Below, one piece after another: positions 1 through 7,778 of a DNA stretch of 20,847 nucleotides. The position numbers and the translations under genes were made by a program. A model generated the notes under the pieces. The model saw only the letters and a list, made by a program, of their open reading frames with translations. It was not told the origin of the DNA and ran no database searches. The stretch is from Campylobacterales bacterium (GTDB lineage Bacteria; Campylobacterota_A; Desulfurellia; JAADFJ01), in NCBI GenBank assembly GCA_027080125.1, contig JALWSW010000121.1, forward strand, positions 1 through 20,847. The letters run 5' to 3'. The first letter of the stretch is position 1, and every line of letters begins with the position of its first letter.

Positions 1-284
1 TCATCGAGGCTGAAATTCCGGGTATTGACAAAAAGGATATTGATCTGAAGGTTGAGGATAATACCCTTACGATAAGAGGCAAAAAGGAGTTCAAAAAAGA
101 GGAGAAGGGCACAAACTACTACAGAGCTGAACGTTCTTACGGTTCCTTCACAAGATCGTTTATGATTCCTGATAATATTGATAAAGAGAAGATTCAGGCT
201 GAATACAAAAAGGGTGTTCTTAAATTAACTCTGCCTAAGAAACCGGAAGCTCAGGCAAAAAGCATTCCGATTGAGGTAAAATAA
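1..284 (+). CDS. Small heat-shock protein (Hsp20/alpha-crystallin), 3' part only
   Basis: The frame is open from the left edge and ends at TAA 282-284, leaving about 93 C-terminal residues; the start lies outside the window. The visible part is the alpha-crystallin domain: an AEIPG segment, then DLKVEDNTLTIRGKK, RSFMIPDNID and the family hallmark GVLKLTLPK near the end. The tail carries an I-x-I motif (IPI), which in this family docks into neighbouring subunits during oligomer assembly. Members are ATP-independent cytoplasmic holdases that keep unfolding proteins in a form that ClpB and DnaK can rescue. The gene lies 50 nt upstream of clpB on the same strand, which fits co-expression as a stress pair. 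Family assignment is secure; the N-terminal arm and promoter cannot be judged. Confidence 0.93.
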   Translation, partial: IEAEIPGIDKKDIDLKVEDNTLTIRGKKEFKKEEKGTNYYRAERSYGSFTRSFMIPDNIDKEKIQAEYKKGVLKLTLPKKPEAQAKSIPIEVK

Positions 285-291
285 ACAAAAA

Positions 292-323
292 ACATCGGCG
301 GCAACTATTTGCCGCCTTGATGT
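292..323. terminator. Strong hairpin between hsp20 and clpB; terminator-shaped on the minus strand
   Basis: An 8-bp GC-rich stem (297-304 with 309-316, loop CTAT) is extended by 5 more pairs (292-296 with 319-323) across a 2-nt TT bulge. On the plus strand nothing like a U-tract follows; the clpB ribosome binding site begins at once. On the minus strand the stem is followed by TTTTTT and more T-rich sequence (positions 292 down to 287 and beyond), the form of an intrinsic terminator. Either it stops antisense transcription, or in the plus-strand mRNA it is a stability or processing element setting hsp20 and clpB levels. The structure is clear; its role is inferred. Confidence 0.5.
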
Positions 324-334
324 GAGGAAGACAA

Positions 335-2908
335 ATGAATTTTGATAACTTTACAGTAAAATCAAGGGAAGCGCTGAAGAGAGCGGAAAGACTGGCATCT
401 GAAAAAGGGCACCAGGAGATAGGCATCTATCATCTTTTGTTCGCTCTCATTGAGGATAAAACCGGACTTGTCTTTTCGCTGCTACAGAAGATAGGCGCTC
501 AGCCTGATATTATTTTAAATGAAATAGATACCCTGCTTGAGAAACTGCCAAAGGTAAGCGGTGCGACGCAATATATTTCATCTGATCTGAAGAATGTTCT
601 GGACAAATCCGAAAAGATTGCCAGAAATATGAAAGATGAATATATAAGCGTGGAACATCTCTTTTTGGCTTTACTTGAGCAGAGCAAAATAGCAGAATTG
701 CTTGGCAGATTTGGTATAAACAGCGATTCTGCTATCGCAGCTCTTGGCGAGTTAAGAGGAAATGCTCAGGTTACCGATGAGAATCCCGAAGATAAATATC
801 AGGCATTAAAACGATACGGCAAGGATATAACTGCTCTTGCCAGGCAAGGAAAGCTTGACCCGGTAATAGGAAGAGATGATGAGATTAGAAGGACTATACA
901 GATTCTTGCAAGAAGAACAAAAAACAATCCGGTTTTGATAGGTGAGCCGGGCGTTGGCAAAACCGCTATAGTTGACGGCTTGGCTTCAAGAATTGCATCA
1001 GGAGATGTGCCTGAGAGCATACGAGACAAAAAGATCATAGCCCTTGATATGGGCTCGTTGATTGCCGGAGCCAAATACAGGGGTGAGTTTGAGGATCGTC
1101 TTAAAGCCGTTATGAAAGAGGTTATCTCATCGGAAGGAAAAATTATCCTGTTTATCGATGAGCTTCATACGGTGGTTGGAGCAGGTTCTGCCGAGGGTGC
1201 TGTGGATGCATCGAATATGCTCAAGCCTGCCTTGGCAAGGGGCGAATTGCGTTGCGTAGGAGCTACCACTCTTAATGAATACAGAAAATATATCGAAAAG
1301 GACCCTGCGCTTCAGAGAAGATTTCAGCCTGTTCTGGTTAACGAACCTTCGGTTGCCGACACAATAAGCATCCTGAGAGGATTAAAAGAGAAATATGAGA
1401 TATATCACGGTGTTAGGATATCGGATCCTGCAATAATTGCAGCCGCTACTTTATCCTACAGATATATTTCTGATCGATTTCTGCCGGATAAAGCCATTGA
1501 CCTGATTGATGAGGCTGCTTCTCAGATCAAAGTTGAGGTAGAAAGTCAGCCTCAACTGTTAGATGATATAAAGAGAAAGATCGTGCAGCTTAAGATTGAG
1601 CAGACGGCTTTAAAGAAAGATACCGACAAAGCCAGTAAGGAACGGCTTGTCAAGATAGAAGAGCAGCTTAAAGATCTTTATGGCAGAGAGAAGGAGCTTG
1701 AAGCTCAATGGAAACTTGAAAAATCGCTGATTAACGAATCCGGCAGTCTTAAAAATCAGATTGATGAGATAAAAACAGAGATCGAACTTGCCAAACGCAG
1801 GGGAGATTTTGAGGCTGCAAGCAAACTGAAATATGGAAAACTTCCTGAGATTGAAGAGCGCATCGAGAAGATACATAAAAGGCTTGCCGAAATACCTGAG
1901 GAAAACAGGCTTCTCAGATTAGAGGTGACCGATAACGAAATTGCAAAGATTGTTTCACGCTGGACCGGCATTCCGGTTGGAAGGATGCTTGAATCTCAAA
2001 AAGAGAAGCTTTTGAAGATGGAGGAACGAATAAAAAGTCGGGTTGTGGGACAGGATGAAGCCGTTATTGCCGTCTCAAATGCTATAAGACGTTCAAGAGC
2101 CGGATTGTCCGATCCAAACAGACCGATCGGTTCATTTCTGTTTTTGGGACCGACCGGAGTGGGAAAAACGGAGCTTGCAAAGGCGCTTGCCGAATTTCTT
2201 TTTGATGATGAAAAGGCGATGGTGCGCATAGATATGAGTGAGTATATGGAGAAATTCTCTGTCTCAAGACTCACTGGGGCTCCTCCCGGATATGTTGGAT
2301 ATGAGGAAGGCGGTCAGTTGACAGAGGCGGTAAGAAGAAGACCGTATTCTGTGGTTCTTTTGGATGAGATTGAAAAAGCGCATCCTGATGTATTCAATAT
2401 TCTGCTTCAGATATTAGATGATGGCAGACTGACCGATTCGAAAGGAGTAACGGTAGATTTCAGAAACTGCGTAATAATAATGACGAGTAATTTCGCCAGC
2501 GATATTATACTCGAGTCAATCAACTCGAATATGGAATTTGAATCAATTGCCCAAAAAGTCAAAGATGAACTTAAAAAACGACTCAAGCCTGAGTTTATAA
2601 ACAGGATTGACGAGATAATCGTTTTTCATCCGTTAAATAATGAAATGCTTGAGGAGATTCTTAATCTGATGCTCTCTGAGACTACTGAAAAATTAGCCAA
2701 AAAGGGTATAAAATTGGTTGTCGGGCAGGATGTCAAGCGGTTTCTTATCTCGCACGGATTTGACCAGCAGTTTGGCGCAAGACCGCTGCGCAGGGTTATT
2801 CAGAACATTTTGGAAAATGCCCTTGCAAAGGAGCTGCTTAGCGGAAGGTTTGCTTCCGGCGATACCGTAAAAGCTTTTGTTGATGGTGACAGGATAGCAT
2901 TTTCTTAA
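335..2908 (+). CDS. clpB: ClpB disaggregase (Hsp100 AAA+ ATPase)
   Basis: Hexameric cytoplasmic ATPase that threads aggregated proteins through its pore together with DnaK and small heat-shock proteins. At 857 aa it has the length of E. coli ClpB. Order: Clp N-domain repeats (about 1-145); first AAA+ domain with Walker A GEPGVGKT (203-210), Walker B ending D275-E276, pore-loop Y248 and arginine-finger pair R328-R329; a charged coiled-coil M-domain (about 400-520), which marks ClpB rather than ClpA or ClpC; second AAA+ domain with GPTGVGKT (605-612), Walker B D677-E678 and pore-loop Y653; sensor-2 GARPLRR near the end. No catalytic residue appears lost. The ATG at 335 has GAGGAAG at 324-330 as ribosome binding site. 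The stop codon overlaps that of convergent pyc. No CIRCE element is visible in the short gap upstream. Confidence 0.98.
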   Translation: MNFDNFTVKSREALKRAERLASEKGHQEIGIYHLLFALIEDKTGLVFSLLQKIGAQPDIILNEIDTLLEKLPKVSGATQYISSDLKNVLDKSEKIARNMKDEYISVEHLFLALLEQSKIAELLGRFGINSDSAIAALGELRGNAQVTDENPEDKYQALKRYGKDITALARQGKLDPVIGRDDEIRRTIQILARRTKNNPVLIGEPGVGKTAIVDGLASRIASGDVPESIRDKKIIALDMGSLIAGAKYRGEFEDRLKAVMKEVISSEGKIILFIDELHTVVGAGSAEGAVDASNMLKPALARGELRCVGATTLNEYRKYIEKDPALQRRFQPVLVNEPSVADTISILRGLKEKYEIYHGVRISDPAIIAAATLSYRYISDRFLPDKAIDLIDEAASQIKVEVESQPQLLDDIKRKIVQLKIEQTALKKDTDKASKERLVKIEEQLKDLYGREKELEAQWKLEKSLINESGSLKNQIDEIKTEIELAKRRGDFEAASKLKYGKLPEIEERIEKIHKRLAEIPEENRLLRLEVTDNEIAKIVSRWTGIPVGRMLESQKEKLLKMEERIKSRVVGQDEAVIAVSNAIRRSRAGLSDPNRPIGSFLFLGPTGVGKTELAKALAEFLFDDEKAMVRIDMSEYMEKFSVSRLTGAPPGYVGYEEGGQLTEAVRRRPYSVVLLDEIEKAHPDVFNILLQILDDGRLTDSKGVTVDFRNCVIIMTSNFASDIILESINSNMEFESIAQKVKDELKKRLKPEFINRIDEIIVFHPLNNEMLEEILNLMLSETTEKLAKKGIKLVVGQDVKRFLISHGFDQQFGARPLRRVIQNILENALAKELLSGRFASGDTVKAFVDGDRIAFS

Positions 2909-2958
2909 GTTTTGGCTTTTAGCTTTATAAGAAGGTCGCCTGAGTCTATCCTGTCGCC
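2885..2958. repeat. Inverted repeat spanning the convergent clpB/pyc stop codons
   Basis: Arms 2885-2897 and 2946-2958 are inverted copies of 13 bp; the only imperfection is a T/G pair, a wobble in plus-strand RNA. The 48-nt space between holds a nested 6-bp inverted repeat (TTCTTA 2902-2907 with TAAGAA 2928-2933) around the overlapping stops. The left arm encodes G-D-R-I near the ClpB C-terminus and the right arm, read on the minus strand, encodes G-D-R-I in the pyc biotinyl domain, so the match may come from the peptides. It could still fold as a shared 3'-end structure, since no other terminator separates the genes. Confidence 0.45.
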
Positions 2959-5900
2959 TTCTTTTACATATATTTTGGACACTTTTCCGTTGATTCTCGA
3001 CCTGATCTTTGTTTCCATCTTCATGGCTTCAGTTATTATCAGAAGCGCTCCTTTTTTGACAACATTGCCTTCGGAAATATTGAGTTTTATCACTTTTCCT
3101 GGCATTGATGCGCAAACATCCTCAGGATTAGAGATATCGCCTTTTGTACTTGTTTTAATGGCTTCAGCTACCCTCATATCCTTTATTTTTACGGTTCTGG
3201 GTTGTCCGTTTAGCTCGAAATATGCTTTTCTGTATCCTCTTTTATCAGGATTGCTGATACCCAGATATCTTACGATTAGCGTTTTTCCCTCTTCGATATC
3301 GACCTCTATCTCCTCTTCCAGCTTCATAGGATAAAAAAATGATTTCGTGTCAAGAACTATAGGATTGCCGAATTCATCTTTGAATTTTATATAATCTTCA
3401 AACACCTTAGGATAAAGTGCGTATGAAATAATATCTTCGTCGCTGAAATGCTTTTTATGTTTTGATTCAAGTGCTTTTTTTGCCGCCTCAAAATCAAAAT
3501 CCTCAAGTAGCTCTCCCGGTCTTTTGCAAATCGGTTTCTCTTTTTTCAGGATAATTTTTTGAAGCTTTTCGGGAAAACCTCCGTAAGGTTGCCCGAGCAT
3601 TCCTTTAAAAAAATCAACAACCGATTGAGGAAAGGAGAGATGTTCACCTTTGCTGTAAAGATCATTAATGCTAAGATTGTTTCTTACCATAAATAGCGCC
3701 AGATCCCCCACTACCTTCGATGAAGGGGTTACCTTTATAAGATCGCCCAAAGCATTGTTGACCTCTCTGTACATCTCCTTTATCTGTTTCCATTGGTCGT
3801 AAAGATCCAATGACTCCACCTGAAAAACAAGATTCGAATATTGTCCTCCAGGTATCTCATGCTCATATACCTCTGCGGTTGAGGATTTCAAACCACTTTC
3901 AAACGGAAAATAGAATTTTCTGACCGCCTCAAAATAGTCCGATATATTTTGCATCCATTTTTTATCAAGCGATGAGGCGTATTTTGTGGAGCTTATTGCT
4001 GCTGCAATAGAGTTTAGATTTGGCTGGCTTGTCAAGCCGCTCATAGAACCTATTGCCGCATCTACTATATCTGCTCCTGCCTCTATTGCCATAATTGCCG
4101 ATGCGGTTGCATTGCCGCTGGTATCGTGTGTATGAAAATGAACCGGAATTCCTGTTTCCTTTTTTATGTTTTCAATGAGAATTTTTGCTGCATACGGCTT
4201 TATGAGTCCTGCCATATCTTTGATTCCGATTATATCCGTGCCGGCTTTTTTCAGTTTATCTGCCAGAGTAAGATAATATTCAAGTGTATACTTTGTTTTA
4301 TTCGGATTTAGAATGTCACCGCTATAGCAGATTGCCGCTTCACAGACCTTTCCGTTTTCTTTGACGGTTTCTATAACCGGTTTTAGCTGTTCTATCCAGT
4401 TAAAACAATCGAATACCCTGAAAACATCTATACCGTTTTTTGCCGATAACTTTACAAACTGTTTGACTACATTATCGGGATAATTTTTGTAACCGACCGC
4501 ATTTGATGCGCGCAAAAGCATCTGAAACATTATATTGGGTATCTTTTCGCGAAGTATCTGAAGTCTCTCCCAAGGAGATTCCTTTAAGAATCGATACGCA
4601 ACATCAAAGGTGGCACCTCCCCACATTTCTATGGAAAATAAATCTTTCAGGTGTTTTGAATAGATATCGGCGATATTGGCAAGATCGATTGTCCTCATTC
4701 TTGTTGCCAAAAGCGATTGATGAGCATCTCTGAAGGTTGTGTCGGTAAAGAACACCTCGCTGGTTCCGTTTATCTTGTCAATAACACCTTTAACCCCGTA
4801 TTTATCCAGAATTGTTCTTGTTCCGTTAATATTGCGGTTGTCATCTTTGCTATGCGGAATCTCTATTGAGGGAAGTGCCATTGAATCGGGAATCCTTGTT
4901 CCTGAGGGATTATTTACAATGTTGTTTGCCAGAAATCGCATAATTTTGGTTGCCCTGTCTCTTATTGTTCTGAAACGGAACAGTTCGGGAGAATTATCAA
5001 CAAATGTTGTGGTTGCAGTTCCTTGAAGAAATTTCGGATGGTTGACGACATTTTCCAGAAACAGGATATTTGTTTTTATTCCCCTGATTCTAAACTCTTT
5101 CAGCGCTCTTATCATCTTTTTTGCAGCACATTCAAAGTTTAACGAGTAAGTTGACACCTTAACAAGCAGCGAGTCATAAAACGGCGTTATTTTGGCATTG
5201 ACGGTGCTGTTTCCGGCATCCAATCTGACACCAAAGCCTGCGGGGCTTCTATATGCCTCAATTTCGCCTATATCAGGCATAAAGTTGTTATTCGGATCTT
5301 CAGTTGTTATTCTGCACTGTATTGCATAACAGGTTTTTGTTATTTTTTCCTGAGTAAGTGAATCCATCTCTTTCGAGCTAAGTCTTGCTCCGCCTGCAAT
5401 CTTTATCTGAGATTGAACAATATCAATACCTGTGACAAGCTCTGTAATTGTATGCTCAACCTGAATTCTAGGATTGACTTCAAGAAAGTAGAAATTTCCA
5501 TTCTTATCTACAAGAAATTCAACCGTAGCTACGCTTGTTAATCTGGAGTATTTGCCGATTGTTACGGCTGCCTCGTAAAGTTTGTTCAGGGTGGCTTTCG
5601 GAACATTTATCGAAGGCGCTATTTCGATTAATTTTTGATGTCTTCTTTGGACCGAGCAGTCTCGCTCGTAAAGATGTATAACATTACCGAACTTGTCAGC
5701 CATAAGTTGAATTTCTATATGCTTTGGTTCAGCTATATATTTTTCGAGTATTACCTCGTCATTACCGAACGATTTTTTTGCTTCCGATCTTGCCAACGGA
5801 TAGTTCTCAACAAGCTCTTTTTCGGAATCCGCTATCCTTATGCCTCGTCCTCCGCCTCCGGCTATAGCTTTTATAATGACCGGATAGTCAATCTTTTTTG

Positions 5901-6348
5901 CGACTATCTTTGCTTGTTCAATATCCTTTATTACTCCATCAGAGCCTTCGATAACGGGAACTCCGCAGCTTTTTGCAACCTCTTTTGCAGATTGCTTGTC
6001 TCCGAAAAGTTTAAGGGTTGCCGGATTCGGTCCTACAAATATAATACCGTTTTCCTCGCACAATTCGGCTAATTCGCTTCCTTCCGAAAGAAAACCGTAT
6101 CCGGGATGAATCGCATCTACATTTTTTCTTTTTGCAAGTTCTACAATCTCTTGTGCATTCATATATGCATCAACTGGATCATCGCCTAATCCGACAAGAT
6201 ATGCCTCGTCGGCTTTATACCGGTGAAGTGAATATCTGTCAGCTTCCGAATAGATTGCAACGGTTCTTATTCCCATTTCCGTGCAAGCCCGGAAGGTTCT
6301 TATGGCAATCTCGCCGCGGTTTGCCGACATAAGTTTTTTTATTCTCAT
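2905..6348 (-). CDS. pyc: Pyruvate carboxylase, single-chain biotin enzyme
   Basis: Carboxylates pyruvate to oxaloacetate with ATP and bicarbonate, refilling the TCA cycle and the aspartate pool. All functional parts are on one 1147-aa chain: N-terminal biotin carboxylase (about 1-455) with ANRGEIAIR, ATP-loop GGGGRGI (164-170) and EVNPRIQVEHT from E290; carboxyltransferase (about 530-810) with TFRDAHQ (R540, D541, Q544), MWGGATFD, the carbamylated-lysine candidate K710 in IKDMAG and metal ligands H739 and H741 in HTHD; then the allosteric/tetramer region; and a C-terminal biotinyl domain with EAMKMET, biotin site K1110. The order BC-CT-BCCP with ANRGEIAIR at the start separates it from acetyl-CoA carboxylase and two-subunit enzymes. 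The ATG shares one base with the upstream channel gene's stop (TAATG), behind a GGGGGAG ribosome binding site, indicating translational coupling. Confidence 0.97.
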   Translation of the reverse strand: MRIKKLMSANRGEIAIRTFRACTEMGIRTVAIYSEADRYSLHRYKADEAYLVGLGDDPVDAYMNAQEIVELAKRKNVDAIHPGYGFLSEGSELAELCEENGIIFVGPNPATLKLFGDKQSAKEVAKSCGVPVIEGSDGVIKDIEQAKIVAKKIDYPVIIKAIAGGGGRGIRIADSEKELVENYPLARSEAKKSFGNDEVILEKYIAEPKHIEIQLMADKFGNVIHLYERDCSVQRRHQKLIEIAPSINVPKATLNKLYEAAVTIGKYSRLTSVATVEFLVDKNGNFYFLEVNPRIQVEHTITELVTGIDIVQSQIKIAGGARLSSKEMDSLTQEKITKTCYAIQCRITTEDPNNNFMPDIGEIEAYRSPAGFGVRLDAGNSTVNAKITPFYDSLLVKVSTYSLNFECAAKKMIRALKEFRIRGIKTNILFLENVVNHPKFLQGTATTTFVDNSPELFRFRTIRDRATKIMRFLANNIVNNPSGTRIPDSMALPSIEIPHSKDDNRNINGTRTILDKYGVKGVIDKINGTSEVFFTDTTFRDAHQSLLATRMRTIDLANIADIYSKHLKDLFSIEMWGGATFDVAYRFLKESPWERLQILREKIPNIMFQMLLRASNAVGYKNYPDNVVKQFVKLSAKNGIDVFRVFDCFNWIEQLKPVIETVKENGKVCEAAICYSGDILNPNKTKYTLEYYLTLADKLKKAGTDIIGIKDMAGLIKPYAAKILIENIKKETGIPVHFHTHDTSGNATASAIMAIEAGADIVDAAIGSMSGLTSQPNLNSIAAAISSTKYASSLDKKWMQNISDYFEAVRKFYFPFESGLKSSTAEVYEHEIPGGQYSNLVFQVESLDLYDQWKQIKEMYREVNNALGDLIKVTPSSKVVGDLALFMVRNNLSINDLYSKGEHLSFPQSVVDFFKGMLGQPYGGFPEKLQKIILKKEKPICKRPGELLEDFDFEAAKKALESKHKKHFSDEDIISYALYPKVFEDYIKFKDEFGNPIVLDTKSFFYPMKLEEEIEVDIEEGKTLIVRYLGISNPDKRGYRKAYFELNGQPRTVKIKDMRVAEAIKTSTKGDISNPEDVCASMPGKVIKLNISEGNVVKKGALLIITEAMKMETKIRSRINGKVSKIYVKEGDRIDSGDLLIKLKAKT

Positions 6349-7400
6349 TACTTTTCTCCCCCGTTTTCGATATATATTGTTCTTGTTGGATATGCAAATT
6401 CTATTTTTTCTTCTGCAAATCTCCTGAATATCTCTATGTTTATATCTTGCTGTATATCCATATAGGCGTTGTAATCGGCAGATTTTACATAATAGACAAT
6501 CTCAAATTCGAGCGATGAATCTCCGAAACTTTTGAAATGGCATCTGTCAAATCTTGCATTCTCTTGTCTGCCTATGATTTCTTTTATAATTAATGGTATC
6601 TTTTCCAGCTTTTCATAGGGAGTGCTGTAAGTTGCGCCTATATTGAACAGGATTCTTCTTTCTTTCATCCGTTTGTAGTTTCTTATTCGGCTTCCCAGAA
6701 GATCGGTATTTGAGAAGATAATCTGCTCGCCCGTAAGACTTCGTATTCTTGTGGTTTTTATTCCTATATGCTCTACATTTCCGGCATAATCATCAACAAC
6801 TATGAAATCGCCTTCTACAAACGGTCTGTCAAGAAGAATCGATACCGAAGCAAAAAGATCTCCCAAAATTTTCTGCACGGCAAGCGCAACCGCAACACCT
6901 CCGATGCCAAGCCCGGTAACAAGAGCGGTTATGTTTATGCCGAAGTTGTTCATAACCAGAAGCAGTATGATTGACCAGATTGCTATTTTTGCAATAATTG
7001 CAAGTCCGTGATATGCGCTGCGTGTTTGCTGACCGGTTTTATTTGATGCTATCTTTTCGAAAATTTTTGAGGCAAGGAAGTTGAGCCAAATTGCCGTTTG
7101 TATAAGAAAAGCAGCTATGGCAAGGGAGGCAAGAAGCGAATTGTATGAGGTTTTTATTGCCAAAGAACCGATATACAGTGATAAAATTAATACTATAAAG
7201 CTGCTGGTTTTGTTCTGAAAAAGATCGATTATCGTATCATCAATATTGTTTTTTGTTTTTTTTGCCAACAATCTGAATTTTTGCAGGACGATTTTTTTGA
7301 TTAGCAAAACAAGCAGATATGAGGCTATCGTCAAAACTATTGCAATCAACCAGCTTGTTACTGGGTTACCCAAAAATTGATACTTAAATATTTCCTCCAT
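6348..7400 (-). CDS. MscS-family mechanosensitive channel protein
   Basis: Inner-membrane protein of the small-conductance mechanosensitive channel family, which opens under membrane tension to release solutes after osmotic downshock. The 350 residues show hydrophobic spans at about 15-36, 67-85, 88-108 and 132-152, then the pore-lining Gly/Ala-rich helix (about 157-176, GLGIGGVAVALAVQ) and the family signature through DRPFVEGDFI (191-200). The soluble beta and alpha/beta domains follow. It has more N-terminal helices than E. coli MscS (286 aa). Substrate and gating are not readable from sequence. It is first gene of an mscS-pyc unit. The ATG at 7400 lacks a good upstream Shine-Dalgarno; a GGAGG lies just inside the coding region, too close to any in-frame start, and a promoter directly upstream suggests a leaderless mRNA. 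Confidence 0.9.
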   Translation of the reverse strand: MEEIFKYQFLGNPVTSWLIAIVLTIASYLLVLLIKKIVLQKFRLLAKKTKNNIDDTIIDLFQNKTSSFIVLILSLYIGSLAIKTSYNSLLASLAIAAFLIQTAIWLNFLASKIFEKIASNKTGQQTRSAYHGLAIIAKIAIWSIILLLVMNNFGINITALVTGLGIGGVAVALAVQKILGDLFASVSILLDRPFVEGDFIVVDDYAGNVEHIGIKTTRIRSLTGEQIIFSNTDLLGSRIRNYKRMKERRILFNIGATYSTPYEKLEKIPLIIKEIIGRQENARFDRCHFKSFGDSSLEFEIVYYVKSADYNAYMDIQQDINIEIFRRFAEEKIEFAYPTRTIYIENGGEK

Positions 7401-7409
7401 CTCACAATG

Positions 7410-7437
7410 ATTATATCGATGAAGATAATTTTCTCAA
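7410..7437 (-). promoter_or_regulatory. Putative sigma-70-type promoter for the mscS-pyc unit
   Basis: Read on the minus strand, TTGAGA (7437-7432) and a perfect TATAAT (7415-7410) are separated by 16 nt. Transcription would start near 7403-7402, only 2-3 nt before the mscS ATG at 7400, giving an essentially leaderless transcript. This agrees with the lack of a ribosome binding site upstream of that ATG. The motif match is seen; activity is inferred. Confidence 0.5.
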
Positions 7438-7457
7438 GTTTGCAAATTTTGGTGCAA

Positions 7458-7485
7458 TTGAAAAGCCTGAGAATAAGGATATTAT
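7458..7485 (+). promoter_or_regulatory. Putative sigma-70-type promoter for the rightward operon
   Basis: TTGAAA (7458-7463) and TATTAT (7480-7485) are separated by 16 nt, which would start transcription near 7492. The leader would be about 30 nt, carrying GGAGG (7513-7517) before the ATG at 7522. This is the only convincing promoter-like pair upstream of the long plus-strand gene run. It lies back to back with the mscS promoter, less than 25 nt apart, so the two could compete or share a regulator. Confidence 0.4.
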
Positions 7486-7521
7486 TATGCTTGGTTTATA
7501 GATAACTGTTTTGGAGGATGA

Positions 7522-7758
7522 ATGGCTATAACATTTGAGATTGTAAAGCATTTGGGCGTTTTGTCTGAATATCGTAACGGATTCAGGAAAGAGATAAACA
7601 TTGTTTCCTGGAATAATCGCAACGGCAAGGTTGATATACGCGATTGGGACGAGGATCATCAACGGATGAGAAAAGGGATAACATTGACCAAAGATGAATT
7701 TGAAGCGCTGAGGAATCTGATATGCGACATTGATTCGGATTCTCTGGAAATAGAGTAG
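7522..7758 (+). CDS. PC4/YdbC-like single-stranded nucleic-acid-binding protein
   Basis: Small acidic protein of 78 aa. The pattern of an N-terminal strand (FEIVKHLGVLSE), a basic turn (RNGFRKEIN), the core VSWN then DIRDW, and the end KGITLTKDEFEALRNLI matches the bacterial YdbC branch of the PC4 (p15) transcriptional coactivator fold. Such proteins are small dimers that bind single-stranded DNA, possibly in transcription or replication; the exact bacterial role is not settled. Start: ATG with GGAGG at 7513-7517, 4 nt away. An earlier ATG at 7518 is out of frame. It leads the rightward gene run, 20 nt before the M18 peptidase, with mfd next. The family call rests on remembered motif similarity only. 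Confidence 0.72.
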   Translation: MAITFEIVKHLGVLSEYRNGFRKEINIVSWNNRNGKVDIRDWDEDHQRMRKGITLTKDEFEALRNLICDIDSDSLEIE

Positions 7759-7778
7759 TTTTGATTGACGGAGGAAAT

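Noticed and set aside
5635..6072. 145-codon plus-strand ORF within pyc
   Set aside because: The opposite strand encodes the conserved biotin carboxylase domain; this frame gives a low-information, Cys/Phe/Tyr-rich product.
7419..7505. 28-codon ORF with ATG (hydrophobic/basic peptide) before the PC4-like gene
   Set aside because: It has no ribosome binding site, most of it lies upstream of the predicted transcription start, and its composition is unlike the neighbouring proteins.
7761..7778. TTG start for the M18 peptidase six codons upstream
   Set aside because: GGAGG at 7770-7774 sits inside that extension at correct spacing for ATG 7779, which also starts a typical charged N-terminus.
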